A DNA stretch of 54,663 nt, taken from NCBI RefSeq assembly GCF_002632615.1, contig NZ_NITZ01000008.1:1-54663 (forward strand), written 5' to 3'. Positions 1 through 8,221 of the stretch are shown in pieces. The translations under genes were made by a program, and so were the position numbers. Every line of letters begins with the position of its first letter. The first letter of the stretch is position 1. Origin of the DNA: Xenorhabdus miraniensis (GTDB lineage Bacteria > Pseudomonadota > Gammaproteobacteria > Enterobacterales > Enterobacteriaceae). The notes beneath the pieces are model-generated. The model had not been told where the DNA came from and did not search any database. It was given only the letters and a program-made list of their open reading frames with translations.

Positions 1-92
1 TTTGATCGTACTCATGAGATGTTCTCCCGAAATTCAGTGCATCGGATAAAAGATGGCACTATTTTCCACTGAAAAAGGGGACGTCCATCACA
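1..92. other. Unidentified sequence abutting a cut transposase gene
   Basis: This edge sequence does not continue the IS982 transposase reading frame that ends beside it. On the minus strand it holds a purine-rich site (about 25-32) followed by an ATG (13-15) that reads Met-Ser-Thr-Ile-Lys and leaves the window. This is compatible with the 5' end of another mobile-element gene inserted into the IS982 copy. Too little is visible to name it. Confidence 0.3.
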
Positions 93-587
93 TCAGCCTG
101 TACTGGTTTTTCCTCGTTGTGCCATTCCCTCAAATACCCGATGACGGGGAATACGAAGATTGTGACAAACGGCAATTTTGGTGGAATCAATAAAAGCGAT
201 CCCTTGGGTTGTCGCTTTACGTGACGAAAGAAAAGCGCATAAAGGAATAAGTGCCCTTTTCTTCAGGGTGAGCATGCGTGTATAGCTGACTAATCCGGGA
301 AAATCTTCGATAAGATATTGTTTTACATGTTTATTATAAAACGTTTTAAAATCACGATAATGACTCATATGAAATAAAATGAGGATCATCATGACTTCAC
401 TGAGAGAAAGGGACGCTTCGCGGTGCCGTTTACGTAATCCGTTTTCAATGAGCTGTTGATGCCAGAGAGGGATAAATTTTTGGCAAAAATCATCGACGCA
501 GCAGTAAAGTTCTTCTAAATTATACATGCCTGAGGATCTCCACGATTTTGTTTTCTTTAACAAAAACTTTGATCGTGCCTCAGGCAC
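93..587 (-). pseudogene. IS982-family transposase, C-terminal half missing
   Basis: Recognisable as an IS982-family transposase from its N-terminal helical region and the start of the DDE catalytic core, with the motif AFIDSTKIAVCHNLRI (about residues 129-144) followed by FEGMAQRGKTSTG. In this family the frame continues with a Trp-Phe-Phe-Gly-rich segment and the remaining acidic residues. Here a stop comes directly after the GKTSTG motif at 164 residues, against roughly 290 expected. The break coincides with a change of sequence, so insertion or deletion is more likely than a point mutation. It should be inactive unless complemented in trans. Confidence 0.75.
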
Positions 588-617
588 TTTAGTTCCCTTC
601 TTAAGCGAAGCTCAGGT
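93..617 (-). mobile_element. IS982-family element, truncated
   Basis: This is the 5' part of an insertion sequence carrying an IS982-type transposase. The end beyond the transposase start probably carries the terminal inverted repeat, seen as TTAAGCGAAGCTCAGGT at 601-617. The opposite end is missing because the sequence changes abruptly near position 92. The element abuts the far end of a decayed IS630 copy, which suggests nested insertions. No target-site duplication can be tested with one end absent. Confidence 0.7.
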
Positions 618-651
618 TAAATAGTTTTTCATAATAGTGAGACACACCTGT

Positions 652-1626
652 TTATTTTTTCTGCCAAACCCTTTTTGACACGCCTTTCAAAATTTTTTTC
701 ACATTTATAATCAGTTGCTACATGTACCGACAGCAATGGTTACATGTGACTGTTTCATGTAACGTGTGCCATCAGTGTTCTATTTTGTTCAGCCAAGGCG
801 AATAGACGGGCAGAAATAAAAGAATAATAGCGGGATGTTGAGTCAGTCAATTTTATACTGCCCGGCTCTTATGAATACAATAATTGTCCAAGATCACCGT
901 CAGCGTTTCCGCTCCCCGATAATGCCTTTTTAAGACCGCTAGCATGTCAATGAATAAGTATGCGTTTTTCTTTGAACTTCCAGTATAGAGAACTTTCCTT
1001 GTCTGTGCGTCAAGTGAGCCAGCAAGGTAATATTTTTGATTTTGCCCCGGGGTGATAACCTGCTTTTGCTGTCTTTTAAAATACCAGTCAGCCCCGATTT
1101 TAGGATTAAAATGAATATCGACCTCATCTTCATAAACGACAGAATTTTTTTCTGAAGCTTGAGATAACGCGCCGGTAATACGTGCCATTTTCTCATCATA
1201 TTCTGGATCCGGAACATTTAATGTCGGTGCTGCTCGTCGCCAGACAAGGCGGTTTTTAAGGAAGAATCGGTAAAGCGTGCTGATTGATAGTTTGATATTA
1301 AGTAACTTTTTGATTTGAAGTATAAAAAATGAGAGGCACCAACGAGAACGGCCATAGCCAAATTGCTGAGGTGAATGTTTCAACAAATAAAACAGAAAGG
1401 GCAAAAGCGGCGTTAAATTCCACCGGGGGTGACGCCCTGCGGGTAAAGAGCGCAATCCTTCCCATCCGTTTGCCTTAAACCGGTCTATCCACCGCCATCC
1501 AGATGAATGTACGGTACAAAGTGTTTTGGCAACTTGGGCCACAGAGCTCCCCTGATGCAGCAGGAGTATTGCCATGATCCGACGGGCATAGTTTTTATCC
1601 GGCGTTTTTTGGACAACTTTTCTCAT
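652..1626 (-). pseudogene. IS630-family transposase, decayed
   Basis: The first 257 codons give a helix-turn-helix N-terminus, the catalytic motif YEDEVDIHFNPKIG and LDNYCIHKS, all typical of IS630/Tc1-mariner DDE transposases. The frame then stops at 853. Homology resumes in another frame (LFLPVYSPWLNKIE, then WHTLHETVT and VKKILKGVSKRVWQKK) down to a stop at 652-654, with two further in-frame stops. It therefore carries one frameshift and at least two nonsense changes. The family frame also extends upstream of the ATG at 1626 (PSIPRNERRH), where the original start seems to have become ACG. No active protein is expected. Confidence 0.85.
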
Positions 1627-1660
1627 ATGGCGCCGTTCATTGCGTGGAATGGATGGTACG

Positions 1661-1754
1661 ATAGGCGTAACTCAGTCCTTCCTTTTTGTGTTTTTTTGGT
1701 TTTGCGATTGAAAAATTCGCAAAAATAGGACTGAGTTTCTTTGATTCGCCTATC
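1661..1754. repeat. Nested inverted repeat upstream of the IS630 remnant
   Basis: Three nested pairs of inverted repeats share one centre: ATAGGCG (1661-1667) with CGCCTAT (1748-1754), AACTCAGTCCT (1669-1679) with AGGACTGAGTT (1727-1737), and TTTGCGA (1701-1707) with TCGCAAA (1717-1723). Together they could fold into a long cruciform or hairpin of about 90 nt. It sits exactly between the IS630 pseudogene and the LuxR-like fragment, so it may be an element end, a small non-autonomous element or a transcription barrier. Confidence 0.6.
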
Positions 1755-2095
1755 ATTTTGGAAAGCTATTTAGTTGGGACCAAAAATTTTATTACGATGG
1801 AAAGTATAAAGATAGCCTATTAATAAAAATTGGTCTTGAACTTACAAAAATAAAAGGAGGAGATGTAAGCACTGTTTTATGGGATGATGTTTTAAAGAAT
1901 GATGTAAATAATGTCATCGATAAAGAAAGAAGGAAGCACAATCTATTCCATGGTATCAGTCTTATTTATGGGCTGACTAATAATATGAGTATGGCTATAA
2001 ATTTATATACGGGAGAAAATACCTCTAAGAAGGATTTTGAAGGATTGATCCTGCCTATGCGATTTGCCCTGTTAAATTATTTTAAGGATCTATAA
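1745..2095 (+). pseudogene. 3' fragment of a possible LuxR-type signal-binding domain
   Basis: An open frame without a start codon begins after a TGA at 1742 and ends with TAA at 2093-2095. The translation (SWDQKFYYDGKYKDSLLIKI, then LWDDVL, HNLFHGISLIYGLTNNMSMA and LPMRFALLNYF) resembles the N-terminal sensor domain of orphan LuxR regulators that are abundant in Photorhabdus and Xenorhabdus. The identification rests on recall and is tentative. No DNA-binding domain follows, and the 5' end is replaced by the inverted repeat and IS remnants. The stop overlaps the next start (TAATG), so it may once have been translated with the thioesterase. Confidence 0.4.
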
Positions 2096-2481
2096 TGTTT
2101 TCTAAAAAGTATTTGGTAGACGAGCAACACCTTGATTTTCAGGGTGTTGTTGATGGGCTTTATTATCCATTCTATTTGGAATGGGCACGGCATGCCTTTA
2201 TGAAAGAAGCGTTAGGTTTGGATTTGGAAGAAGAATTCAAAGCAGGGCGCATGCATATCATTCTTGAATATAGTTTACGTTTTAGAAAAAGCCTGCAAAA
2301 AGGAAATAAAATGGAGGTAACTTGCAAGGTTACCAAGAATGAGAAACGCAGCCGGATTAATTTTGAACAACAAATCTTGGTGGATGGTGTTGTATACGCC
2401 GATGCAACGTTCGTGGCAACCTGTTTGGTAAATGGACGTCCAACGGTGCCTGAAGTTGTTATGAATGCGGTTGTTGATTGA
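2095..2481 (+). CDS. Acyl-CoA thioesterase, 4HBT hotdog fold
   Basis: A 128-residue single-domain protein of the 4-hydroxybenzoyl-CoA thioesterase (YbgC/FadM-like) family, expected to hydrolyse acyl-CoA thioesters in the cytoplasm. The family signature is seen at the N-terminus as DFQGVVDGLYYPFYLEWARH (about residues 11-30), where the Asp, the Tyr-rich helix and the E-x-A-R end match the hotdog active site. The usual GHVNN motif is modified to VVDGL. The length is normal. The start ATG overlaps the stop of the preceding fragment, so translation may depend on reinitiation or on a new signal. Substrate is unknown. Confidence 0.75.
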   Translation: MFSKKYLVDEQHLDFQGVVDGLYYPFYLEWARHAFMKEALGLDLEEEFKAGRMHIILEYSLRFRKSLQKGNKMEVTCKVTKNEKRSRINFEQQILVDGVVYADATFVATCLVNGRPTVPEVVMNAVVD

Positions 2482-2493
2482 TTGTGTTCAAAT

Positions 2494-2520
2494 TTGGCCT
2501 CTAATTGATAAAGAGGCCAA
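2494..2520. terminator. Hairpin between convergent genes
   Basis: TTGGCCTCT (2494-2502) pairs with AGAGGCCAA (2512-2520) around a 9-nt loop. It lies between the convergent thioesterase and lsrK genes. The flanking T-tract is weak on both strands, so it is a plausible bidirectional terminator rather than a clear one. Confidence 0.5.
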
Positions 2521-2526
2521 CCTGAA

Positions 2527-4119
2527 TCACAACCCCGGTGCTTTCCACAACGACGTTGTTAAACCATCATCTACCAAATGCAGTTGATCAGCATACACAG
2601 CCTGCCAATCTTTCTTTGCTTTCTGGTAAGTCTCATGGTGGCTTAAGTTTGGTTGATATTCCCGTTCCCAGCGCACCAATCTTTCTCCGGTTGCAGGCAG
2701 TGAATCATATAAGCCAACGCCGACACCGGCTGCAATTGCACAGCCCAGTGCCGTCGCTTCTTTAACCACCGGAACGCGTACAGGCAGTCCGGTAACGTCA
2801 GAGAGAATCTGGCACCAGAGTTTGCCTTTTGAACCACCGCCCGCGAAAACCAGTGAATCCGCTTGGACGCCGGAGAAGGCGGAAACCATGTCGAGGTTAC
2901 ACGCTGAGACGATAGCGGCATTCTCTTCCAGTGCCCGGAATAATGTCGCTTTGTTGCACTTTTCCGGATCAATGGAGAGGTTGAGGAAGGATGGGGCGGC
3001 GTGATACCACGATTTAAACCGCATGACATCGGAGAAAATCGGCATGACGCCATGCGCACCAGCAGGCACTCTGGCCGCCATATCTTCCAGCAGGCTGTAA
3101 GCATCAACGCCCAGCCGTTCCGCCAGCAGTTTTTCTTCTGCGCAGAAGGCATCGCGGAACCAGCGCATGGTAAGGCCAGTGAAGAAGCTGATGGATTCTG
3201 CTTGTGCCATGCCGGGAATAACATGTGGATTGATGCGAATGTTCATGTTGGGATCGGTGATCGGCTCTGGCAGGTTGACGACTTGTTGCCAGAATGTCCC
3301 TCCGAGTACTGCGGTTTGGGCTGGTTTGACGACACCAATGCCGAGGCAGCCGAGTTGGACATCACCACCGCCCATAATCACGGGGGTGCCACTGTTCAGG
3401 CCGCATTCAGCCGCTGCTTTTTCGGTGATATAACCGAGTAAGGTTCCTGTTTCTTTGACGGGAGAAAGGATGTCGGAACGCAGTCCCGCCATGTCCAGCA
3501 AACTTGGGCGCCAATCGCGGGTGACTAAATCCAGCATGCCCGTTGTGCCGGCGTTGGAAGGATCAACCGCCAGTTCGCCACTCAACATATAAGCCAGCCA
3601 ATCGCTGATCATCGTCAGCGTACTGGCTTGCCGATAGATATCAGGACGGTGATGCGCCAGCCAAAGCAGGCGCGGCATGGCGCCCAATGCCAGTGTCTGG
3701 CCGGAGTAACGGTAAACATCATACTCAAACGTATTGTCGTAAAGCTCCTTCAACTCGCTGACTTCATGGCTGGAACGTGCATCCACGTTGGCACATGCCC
3801 AGATAGGAGTGCCGTCGCAATTATAAAGGACGATGCCTTCCCGCATTGAACAGGCGGCAACACTCTGAATCGCATTGGCGGGCAGTTCCGCCTTTTGCAG
3901 CGCCTGCCGGATACATTGGCAGGCCAGTTGCCAGTTGGTCTTCAGGTCAAACTCCATGGAACCCGCAACATTCGGTACAGGCTGGTGTATCCACTCAGCT
4001 TGTCCAACGGCGATCTGATTCCCTTCGAGGTTAAATATAACTGCCCGGATACTGCCAGTTCCTGCATCAAGCGCCATCAGATATTTCCCTGATGGTTGAG
4101 CATAAGCGCGTTGATTCAT
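2527..4119 (-). CDS. lsrK: Autoinducer-2 kinase LsrK
   Basis: A 530-residue FGGY-family carbohydrate kinase, the same length as E. coli LsrK. It phosphorylates the quorum-sensing signal AI-2 (DPD) in the cytoplasm. Phospho-AI-2 is then the inducer that releases LsrR. The N-terminal ATPase motif [16 protein letters not shown] (about residues 14-29) and the C-terminal [20 protein letters not shown] segment are characteristic. It lies downstream of lsrR in the same orientation with a 71-bp gap, as in E. coli. No damage is visible. Because the importer genes are missing here, its substrate would have to enter by another route. Confidence 0.93.
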   Translation of the reverse strand: MNQRAYAQPSGKYLMALDAGTGSIRAVIFNLEGNQIAVGQAEWIHQPVPNVAGSMEFDLKTNWQLACQCIRQALQKAELPANAIQSVAACSMREGIVLYNCDGTPIWACANVDARSSHEVSELKELYDNTFEYDVYRYSGQTLALGAMPRLLWLAHHRPDIYRQASTLTMISDWLAYMLSGELAVDPSNAGTTGMLDLVTRDWRPSLLDMAGLRSDILSPVKETGTLLGYITEKAAAECGLNSGTPVIMGGGDVQLGCLGIGVVKPAQTAVLGGTFWQQVVNLPEPITDPNMNIRINPHVIPGMAQAESISFFTGLTMRWFRDAFCAEEKLLAERLGVDAYSLLEDMAARVPAGAHGVMPIFSDVMRFKSWYHAAPSFLNLSIDPEKCNKATLFRALEENAAIVSACNLDMVSAFSGVQADSLVFAGGGSKGKLWCQILSDVTGLPVRVPVVKEATALGCAIAAGVGVGLYDSLPATGERLVRWEREYQPNLSHHETYQKAKKDWQAVYADQLHLVDDGLTTSLWKAPGL

Positions 4120-4190
4120 GATGCTACCCTCGTCTGTCGTTATCTTTTTAATCGATATGGCACGGGGAATGGATAGATATTATTCGGCAA

Positions 4191-5201
4191 TCAAGTCAGT
4201 ATAGCCCTCGCAGTCTGTTCTTCTGTTACCAGTGAACTGATGTAGCCTCCTTTCAGTGCAGCAACAATGGCATCTGCTTTTTCGATGCCACCTGCTACAC
4301 CAATCACGTTCGGGATGGTTTTCATTTCTGGTAGTGAGATCCCTATCAACTCTTGGTGGATATTAATATCGCTGACCAGTTCACCTTCTGCGTTGAAGAA
4401 GTAGCCAAGAATATCCCCGATGGCACCTTTGCGGTCAAGCATCAGCTGTTCTCCATCACTGATATAACCGGAACGCATAATAGTTGCTTGCTGTTTTTGG
4501 TTGATTGCACCAATCCCGACAACAGCGATATCGGCTGCACCGGCGGCCAAAATCACATCCCGTACACTACGCTCTTCACGGAATGTTGCTGCGACTTGAT
4601 GGTTGGAGGCCCGCAGTGGTGCAGGAATGATGCTGACAGGACAGTCTGCATCAAGCTGGCCAATGCCGGTCATATAAGGGCCAACACCGCCGGACAGCGT
4701 CACCAACCGAATTTGTTGGGATGAGATAAAACCACTCAAGTGTTGCAAAGTACACATGGGGGTTTCTCCAAACCCAATCGCCAGTAGTTGGTGAGGTTCA
4801 ATCAGCGCCATCAACAGGTGAGCAGCCCCGACACCAAGGCGAGCATTGAGGTTCATGCCATCAAGGGCAGGTAATACGCGAATTTGTTTGAGATTAAAAC
4901 GTTTTTGCAAAGCGTCTTCTAATTCCAGGCACCCTTCATAGCGTGAATTGATCTTAACGCGTATCACGCCAGACTGGCGTCCTTTCTCCAGCAAACGGGA
5001 AACTTTAAGACGGTTTAAGCCAAGCAATTCACCGATGTCCCCTTGAGTCAGACCATCGTGATAGTAAAACCAGGCAATACGGGCCATTAGTTCTTCTTCA
5101 CTCATGCAATTTCCAGGATAGTTGTGACTTGAATAGTCAATTTCCTCGGACAATACGCTTTTCTCTAGTGTTGATTGTTTTTTGATTGATTTGATCGACA
5201 T
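4191..5201 (-). CDS. lsrR: Lsr operon repressor LsrR
   Basis: A SorC/DeoR-type transcriptional regulator of 336 residues. A helix-turn-helix lies near residues 45-75 ([20 protein letters not shown] then [17 protein letters not shown]), followed by the sugar-binding domain that recognises phospho-AI-2 ([23 protein letters not shown]). It should repress both lsrRK and the divergent lsr genes until phospho-AI-2 accumulates. It is about 20 residues longer at the N-terminus than E. coli LsrR (317). The Met within [15 protein letters not shown] is an alternative start closer to the family length. The gene is intact. Confidence 0.92.
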   Translation of the reverse strand: MSIKSIKKQSTLEKSVLSEEIDYSSHNYPGNCMSEEELMARIAWFYYHDGLTQGDIGELLGLNRLKVSRLLEKGRQSGVIRVKINSRYEGCLELEDALQKRFNLKQIRVLPALDGMNLNARLGVGAAHLLMALIEPHQLLAIGFGETPMCTLQHLSGFISSQQIRLVTLSGGVGPYMTGIGQLDADCPVSIIPAPLRASNHQVAATFREERSVRDVILAAGAADIAVVGIGAINQKQQATIMRSGYISDGEQLMLDRKGAIGDILGYFFNAEGELVSDINIHQELIGISLPEMKTIPNVIGVAGGIEKADAIVAALKGGYISSLVTEEQTARAILT

Positions 5202-5464
5202 ACAACTTTTTTATCCACAGGGAAAGAATAAGCATGAAAGCCCCATAAGTGTTAGAAGCTTTCTACAAAATTTTGAACATATTTTAATATAATTATAATT
5301 TTTTCACAAAATGTGATCATATTATTGATATCATCGTAAATTATGAATTAGAGTTATGAATAAATGTTTTTATAATAAAAAATGTTCAATATTGGTGTCT
5401 GTGTCAGAAACGCAAGCCCAAAATGTCATGAGGTATGTGATGTCACAGAGAAATATCACAATAA
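5202..5464. promoter_or_regulatory. lsrR / lsr divergent regulatory region
   Basis: This AT-rich region should hold the divergent promoters. Two copies of TTGAACAT in opposite orientation (5273-5280 and, reversed, 5382-5389) are candidate LsrR sites. A half CRP-like site AAATGTGATCA lies near 5308-5318 and a short TGTGATGTCACA near 5438. A perfect DnaA-box sequence TTATCCACA is at 5211-5219, next to the lsrR start. Operator assignments are inferred from position and repetition only. Confidence 0.35.
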
Positions 5465-5594
5465 ATGTCGAGAACAGGCTTTTTGGGCCCCTGTTGACAG
5501 TGTTCCACTTTTGGCTGCTCATGGGAATATTAAACATTTTTCTGGTTTGATGGTATTTAAACAGATTGATTGAACATTGATGCCGGAGCCTTAA
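5465..5594 (+). pseudogene. lsrA: lsrA remnant: N-terminus of the AI-2 importer ATPase
   Basis: Frame 5382-5594 reads PLLAAHGNIKHFSGLMVFKQ, then I-D, a TGA stop (5571-5573) and T-L-M-P-E-P. This aligns without gaps to the start of E. coli LsrA ([20 protein letters not shown], then I-D-F-T-L), with the stop where Phe is expected. The match ends before the Walker A loop. The rest of lsrA and all of lsrC are absent. It occupies the expected position of lsrA, divergent from lsrR. This looks like a scar of a large deletion. Confidence 0.65.
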
Positions 5595-5661
5595 ATACGG
5601 ATGGCATCACCGTCAATCTCTGACATCCGCAAGTCACATCGGCTAGGCATTTATTTGTACT

Positions 5662-5805
5662 TTGTTGATTACGGCGGTGATAGGTCGTTCTGTCTTGCAG
5701 AATAAGCATAGTTATCAAATTCTTGATTGGTGGCAATGCTGGCAGGATTCTGTTTCACAACAATATATTTCTGAAACGCAAACGACGATCCTGAAACATA
5801 AATGA
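5662..5805 (+). pseudogene. lsrD: lsrD remnant: C-terminus of the AI-2 importer permease
   Basis: The frame ending at TGA 5803-5805 reads LLITAVIGRSVLQNKHSYQI followed by a Trp-rich tail. The first part resembles the end of E. coli LsrD (last membrane helix, then VVVGRSVSLHRQQIKEWL). It lies directly upstream of lsrB, the normal position of the lsrD 3' end. The match is short, so the call rests on both similarity and position. The junction with the lsrA scar falls in about 5595-5660, which I cannot assign. Confidence 0.5.
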
Positions 5806-5834
5806 TATTGGAACAAGAATAGATGGAGATAGGC

Positions 5835-6854
5835 ATGAAAGCACCAACAATGAAAAAGCTGGCTTTAGCTGCTGCATTAAGTCTGGCGTGTGGTTCTTGG
5901 GCGCAGGCGGCAGAAAAGATAGCGTTTATCCCTAAATTGATTGGTGTTGGGTTCTTTACTAGCGCTGGCAAAGGTGCTGTGGAAGCTGGCAAGACACTGG
6001 GCGTGGAAGTCACTTACGATGGGCCAACAGAGTCAAGCATGGTGGAACAAGTTCAGCTTATCAATAAATTTGTTAACCGAGGCTATAACGCAATTGTAGT
6101 GTCGGCGGTGTCAACGAATGGGTTGTGCCCTGCTTTGAAGCGTGCCATGAAACGGGGTGTTAAGGTGTTGACGTGGGATTCAGATACATCACCAGAATGC
6201 CGCTCTATCTATATCGAGCAGGGAACGCCAAAACAGTTGGGTGGTCTTTTAGTGGATATGGCTGCTCATCAAGTGAAAAAAGAAAAAGCGAAAGTGGCAT
6301 TTTTTTATTCTAGCCCGACGGTAGCAGATCAAAACCAATGGGTGAGAGAAGCCAAGATAAAGATCTCAACGGAATACCCTAATTGGGAAATCGTCACTAC
6401 ACGGCTTGGTTATAATGATACCGTGCAATCCTTACAGACTGCGGAAGGTATTTTAAAAGCATGGGGGGATTTGGATGCGATTATTGCTCCGGATGCCAAT
6501 GCGCTGCCTGCGGCGGCTCAAGCAGCAGAAAACCTGAAACGTCAGGATGTGGCAATTGTTGGGTTCAGTACTCCGAATGTGATGCGTCCTTATGTTGAAA
6601 ACGGTACAGTCAAACAGTTCGCCCTGTGGGATGTGGTCAAACAGGGTAAGATAGCCATTCATATTGCTAATGAGGTTTTGAAAAAAGGCGAGCTGAATGT
6701 GGGAGATAAATTGAATATTCCTGATATTGGCAATGTTGAAATCTTACCTAATAGTGTGCAGGGATATCGTTATGAAGCAAAAGGTAGTGGCATTGTTGTT
6801 ATGCCGGAGCGGGTGATTTTTACCAAAGACAATATCAACCAATACGATTTCTAA
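5835..6854 (+). CDS. lsrB: Periplasmic AI-2 binding protein LsrB
   Basis: A 339-residue sugar-binding lipid-free periplasmic protein with a signal peptide ending near QAA (residues 1-26) and the mature start [15 protein letters not shown]. Family features include [20 protein letters not shown], the ligand-pocket segment [10 protein letters not shown] and [15 protein letters not shown]. It binds AI-2 and normally delivers it to LsrACD, or acts in chemotaxis. The start at 5835 is chosen because GGAG at 5825-5828 lies 6 nt upstream. An in-frame ATG at 5823 lacks such a site. The length equals E. coli LsrB (340). The cognate membrane components are missing upstream. Confidence 0.93.
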   Translation: MKAPTMKKLALAAALSLACGSWAQAAEKIAFIPKLIGVGFFTSAGKGAVEAGKTLGVEVTYDGPTESSMVEQVQLINKFVNRGYNAIVVSAVSTNGLCPALKRAMKRGVKVLTWDSDTSPECRSIYIEQGTPKQLGGLLVDMAAHQVKKEKAKVAFFYSSPTVADQNQWVREAKIKISTEYPNWEIVTTRLGYNDTVQSLQTAEGILKAWGDLDAIIAPDANALPAAAQAAENLKRQDVAIVGFSTPNVMRPYVENGTVKQFALWDVVKQGKIAIHIANEVLKKGELNVGDKLNIPDIGNVEILPNSVQGYRYEAKGSGIVVMPERVIFTKDNINQYDF

Positions 6855-6920
6855 CCAAGACGATTTCTGATTGATAAGGCTGACATAAAGCCTGACTCTG
6901 ATACTTTTCTGGAGGGAGAA

Positions 6921-7805
6921 ATGGCAGATTTAGATGATATCAAAGACGGTAAAGATTTTGGCATTGATACACCACAAAAGAACACGCTGTTTGAACTGAA
7001 AGGTTGTGGTGCGCTGGATTGGGGCATGCAGTCCCGTTTGGCACGTATTTTTAATCCCACCACCAATAAAACGGTAATGCTGGCATTTGACCACGGTTAT
7101 TTTCAGGGGCCAACGACGGGATTGGAGCGTATTGATATTAATATCGCTCCGCTGTTTGAACATACCGATGTGCTGATGTGTACGCGCGGCATCCTACGCA
7201 GTCAGGTTCCTCCTGCCACCAATAAACCTGTCGTATTGCGTGCATCTGGCGCTAATTCTATTCTGACTGAACTCTCCAATGAAGCTGTCGCAGTGGCGAT
7301 GGAAGATGCGCTTCGGCTTAATGTTTGTGCGGTGGCGGCGCAGGTTTATATCGGTTCAGAATACGAACATCAATCCATCAAAAATATTATCAAGCTGGTG
7401 GATCAAGGAACGCGTTATGGCATGCCAACGATGGCAGTGACGGGTGTCGGTAAAGATATGGCTCGTGACCAGCGTTACTTCTCGCTGGCAACCCGCATTG
7501 CGGCGGAAATGGGAGCGAATATTATCAAAACCTATTATGTCGATACCGGTTTTGAACGGATTGCCGCAGGTTGCCCGGTGCCGATTGTGATTGCGGGCGG
7601 TAAGAAACTGCCAGAGCTGGATGCGTTGAATATGTGCTATCAAGCGATCGATCAGGGCGCATCCGGTGTTGATATGGGACGCAATATTTTCCAATCAGAA
7701 GCACCTGTTGCGATGCTGAAAGCGGTACAGGCAGTCGTGCATCACAATGAAAAACCTGCTCAGGCTTATGAGCTGTTCCTGAGTGAGAAAGCCAAAAGGG
7801 GATAA
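6921..7805 (+). CDS. lsrF: 3-hydroxy-2,4-pentadione 5-phosphate thiolase LsrF
   Basis: A 294-residue DeoC/FbaB-type aldolase-fold enzyme (E. coli LsrF 291). It acts last in phospho-AI-2 catabolism, transferring an acetyl group from the LsrG product to coenzyme A. Conserved segments are [32 protein letters not shown] (Lys supplied by IIKTYY) and [15 protein letters not shown] near the phosphate site. A strong ribosome site (GGAGGGAG) precedes the ATG. It is 66 bp downstream of lsrB and one base before lsrG, so the three genes form one transcript. Confidence 0.93.
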   Translation: MADLDDIKDGKDFGIDTPQKNTLFELKGCGALDWGMQSRLARIFNPTTNKTVMLAFDHGYFQGPTTGLERIDINIAPLFEHTDVLMCTRGILRSQVPPATNKPVVLRASGANSILTELSNEAVAVAMEDALRLNVCAVAAQVYIGSEYEHQSIKNIIKLVDQGTRYGMPTMAVTGVGKDMARDQRYFSLATRIAAEMGANIIKTYYVDTGFERIAAGCPVPIVIAGGKKLPELDALNMCYQAIDQGASGVDMGRNIFQSEAPVAMLKAVQAVVHHNEKPAQAYELFLSEKAKRG

Positions 7806-7806
7806 T

Positions 7807-8106
7807 ATGCACGTCACATTAGTTGAGATTAATGTCAAAGCTGACAAGGTTGACGAATTCATAGAGGTATTTCGGGATAATCACCTTGGTTCGGTTAAGG
7901 AACCGGGAAATTTGCGGTTTGATGTGCTGCGTGATGAGAATATCCCAACCCGCTTTTATATCTATGAAGCCTATGCCGACGAAGCGGCGGTTGCTGCGCA
8001 TAAGAAAACTCCTCATTACCTGCGTTGCGTCGAAAAACTGGAAGCGTTGATGACTGAACCGCGCAAGAAAACCACTTTTATTGGTTTGATGCCGGAAGGG
8101 AAGTAA
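7807..8106 (+). CDS. lsrG: Phospho-AI-2 isomerase LsrG
   Basis: A 99-residue ABM/dimeric alpha-beta barrel protein (E. coli 96). It converts phospho-DPD to 3-hydroxy-2,4-pentadione 5-phosphate and so lowers the inducer level. The sequence begins [18 protein letters not shown] and holds [16 protein letters not shown] and [20 protein letters not shown], which are strongly family-like. The ATG at 7807 follows the lsrF stop by one base, so I prefer it to an upstream in-frame start inside lsrF. A clear terminator follows at 8137. Confidence 0.93.
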   Translation: MHVTLVEINVKADKVDEFIEVFRDNHLGSVKEPGNLRFDVLRDENIPTRFYIYEAYADEAAVAAHKKTPHYLRCVEKLEALMTEPRKKTTFIGLMPEGK

Positions 8107-8136
8107 AGATAAAAATAGTTGTTTGATGGTCGAAAT

Positions 8137-8175
8137 AACGCCCTTGACGTGAACGTCGGGGGCGTTTGAGATTTT
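8137..8175 (+). terminator. Rho-independent terminator of lsrBFG
   Basis: AACGCCC (8137-8143) pairs with GGGCGTT (8160-8166), with an inner stem GACG/CGTC closing a TGAA loop. A T-rich tail follows at 8171-8177. It lies 30 bp after the lsrG stop. Confidence 0.85.
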
Positions 8176-8221
8176 TTATAGCTAGTTTTGGCTGCGACTT
8201 GTGAGAGTGAAATATCAAGTT

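Noticed and set aside
5356..5550. Frame with SQRNITINVENRLFG, similar to the C-terminal end of LsrA
   Set aside because: It lies upstream of the lsrA N-terminal remnant, which a simple deletion cannot produce, and the match is short. Treated as chance.
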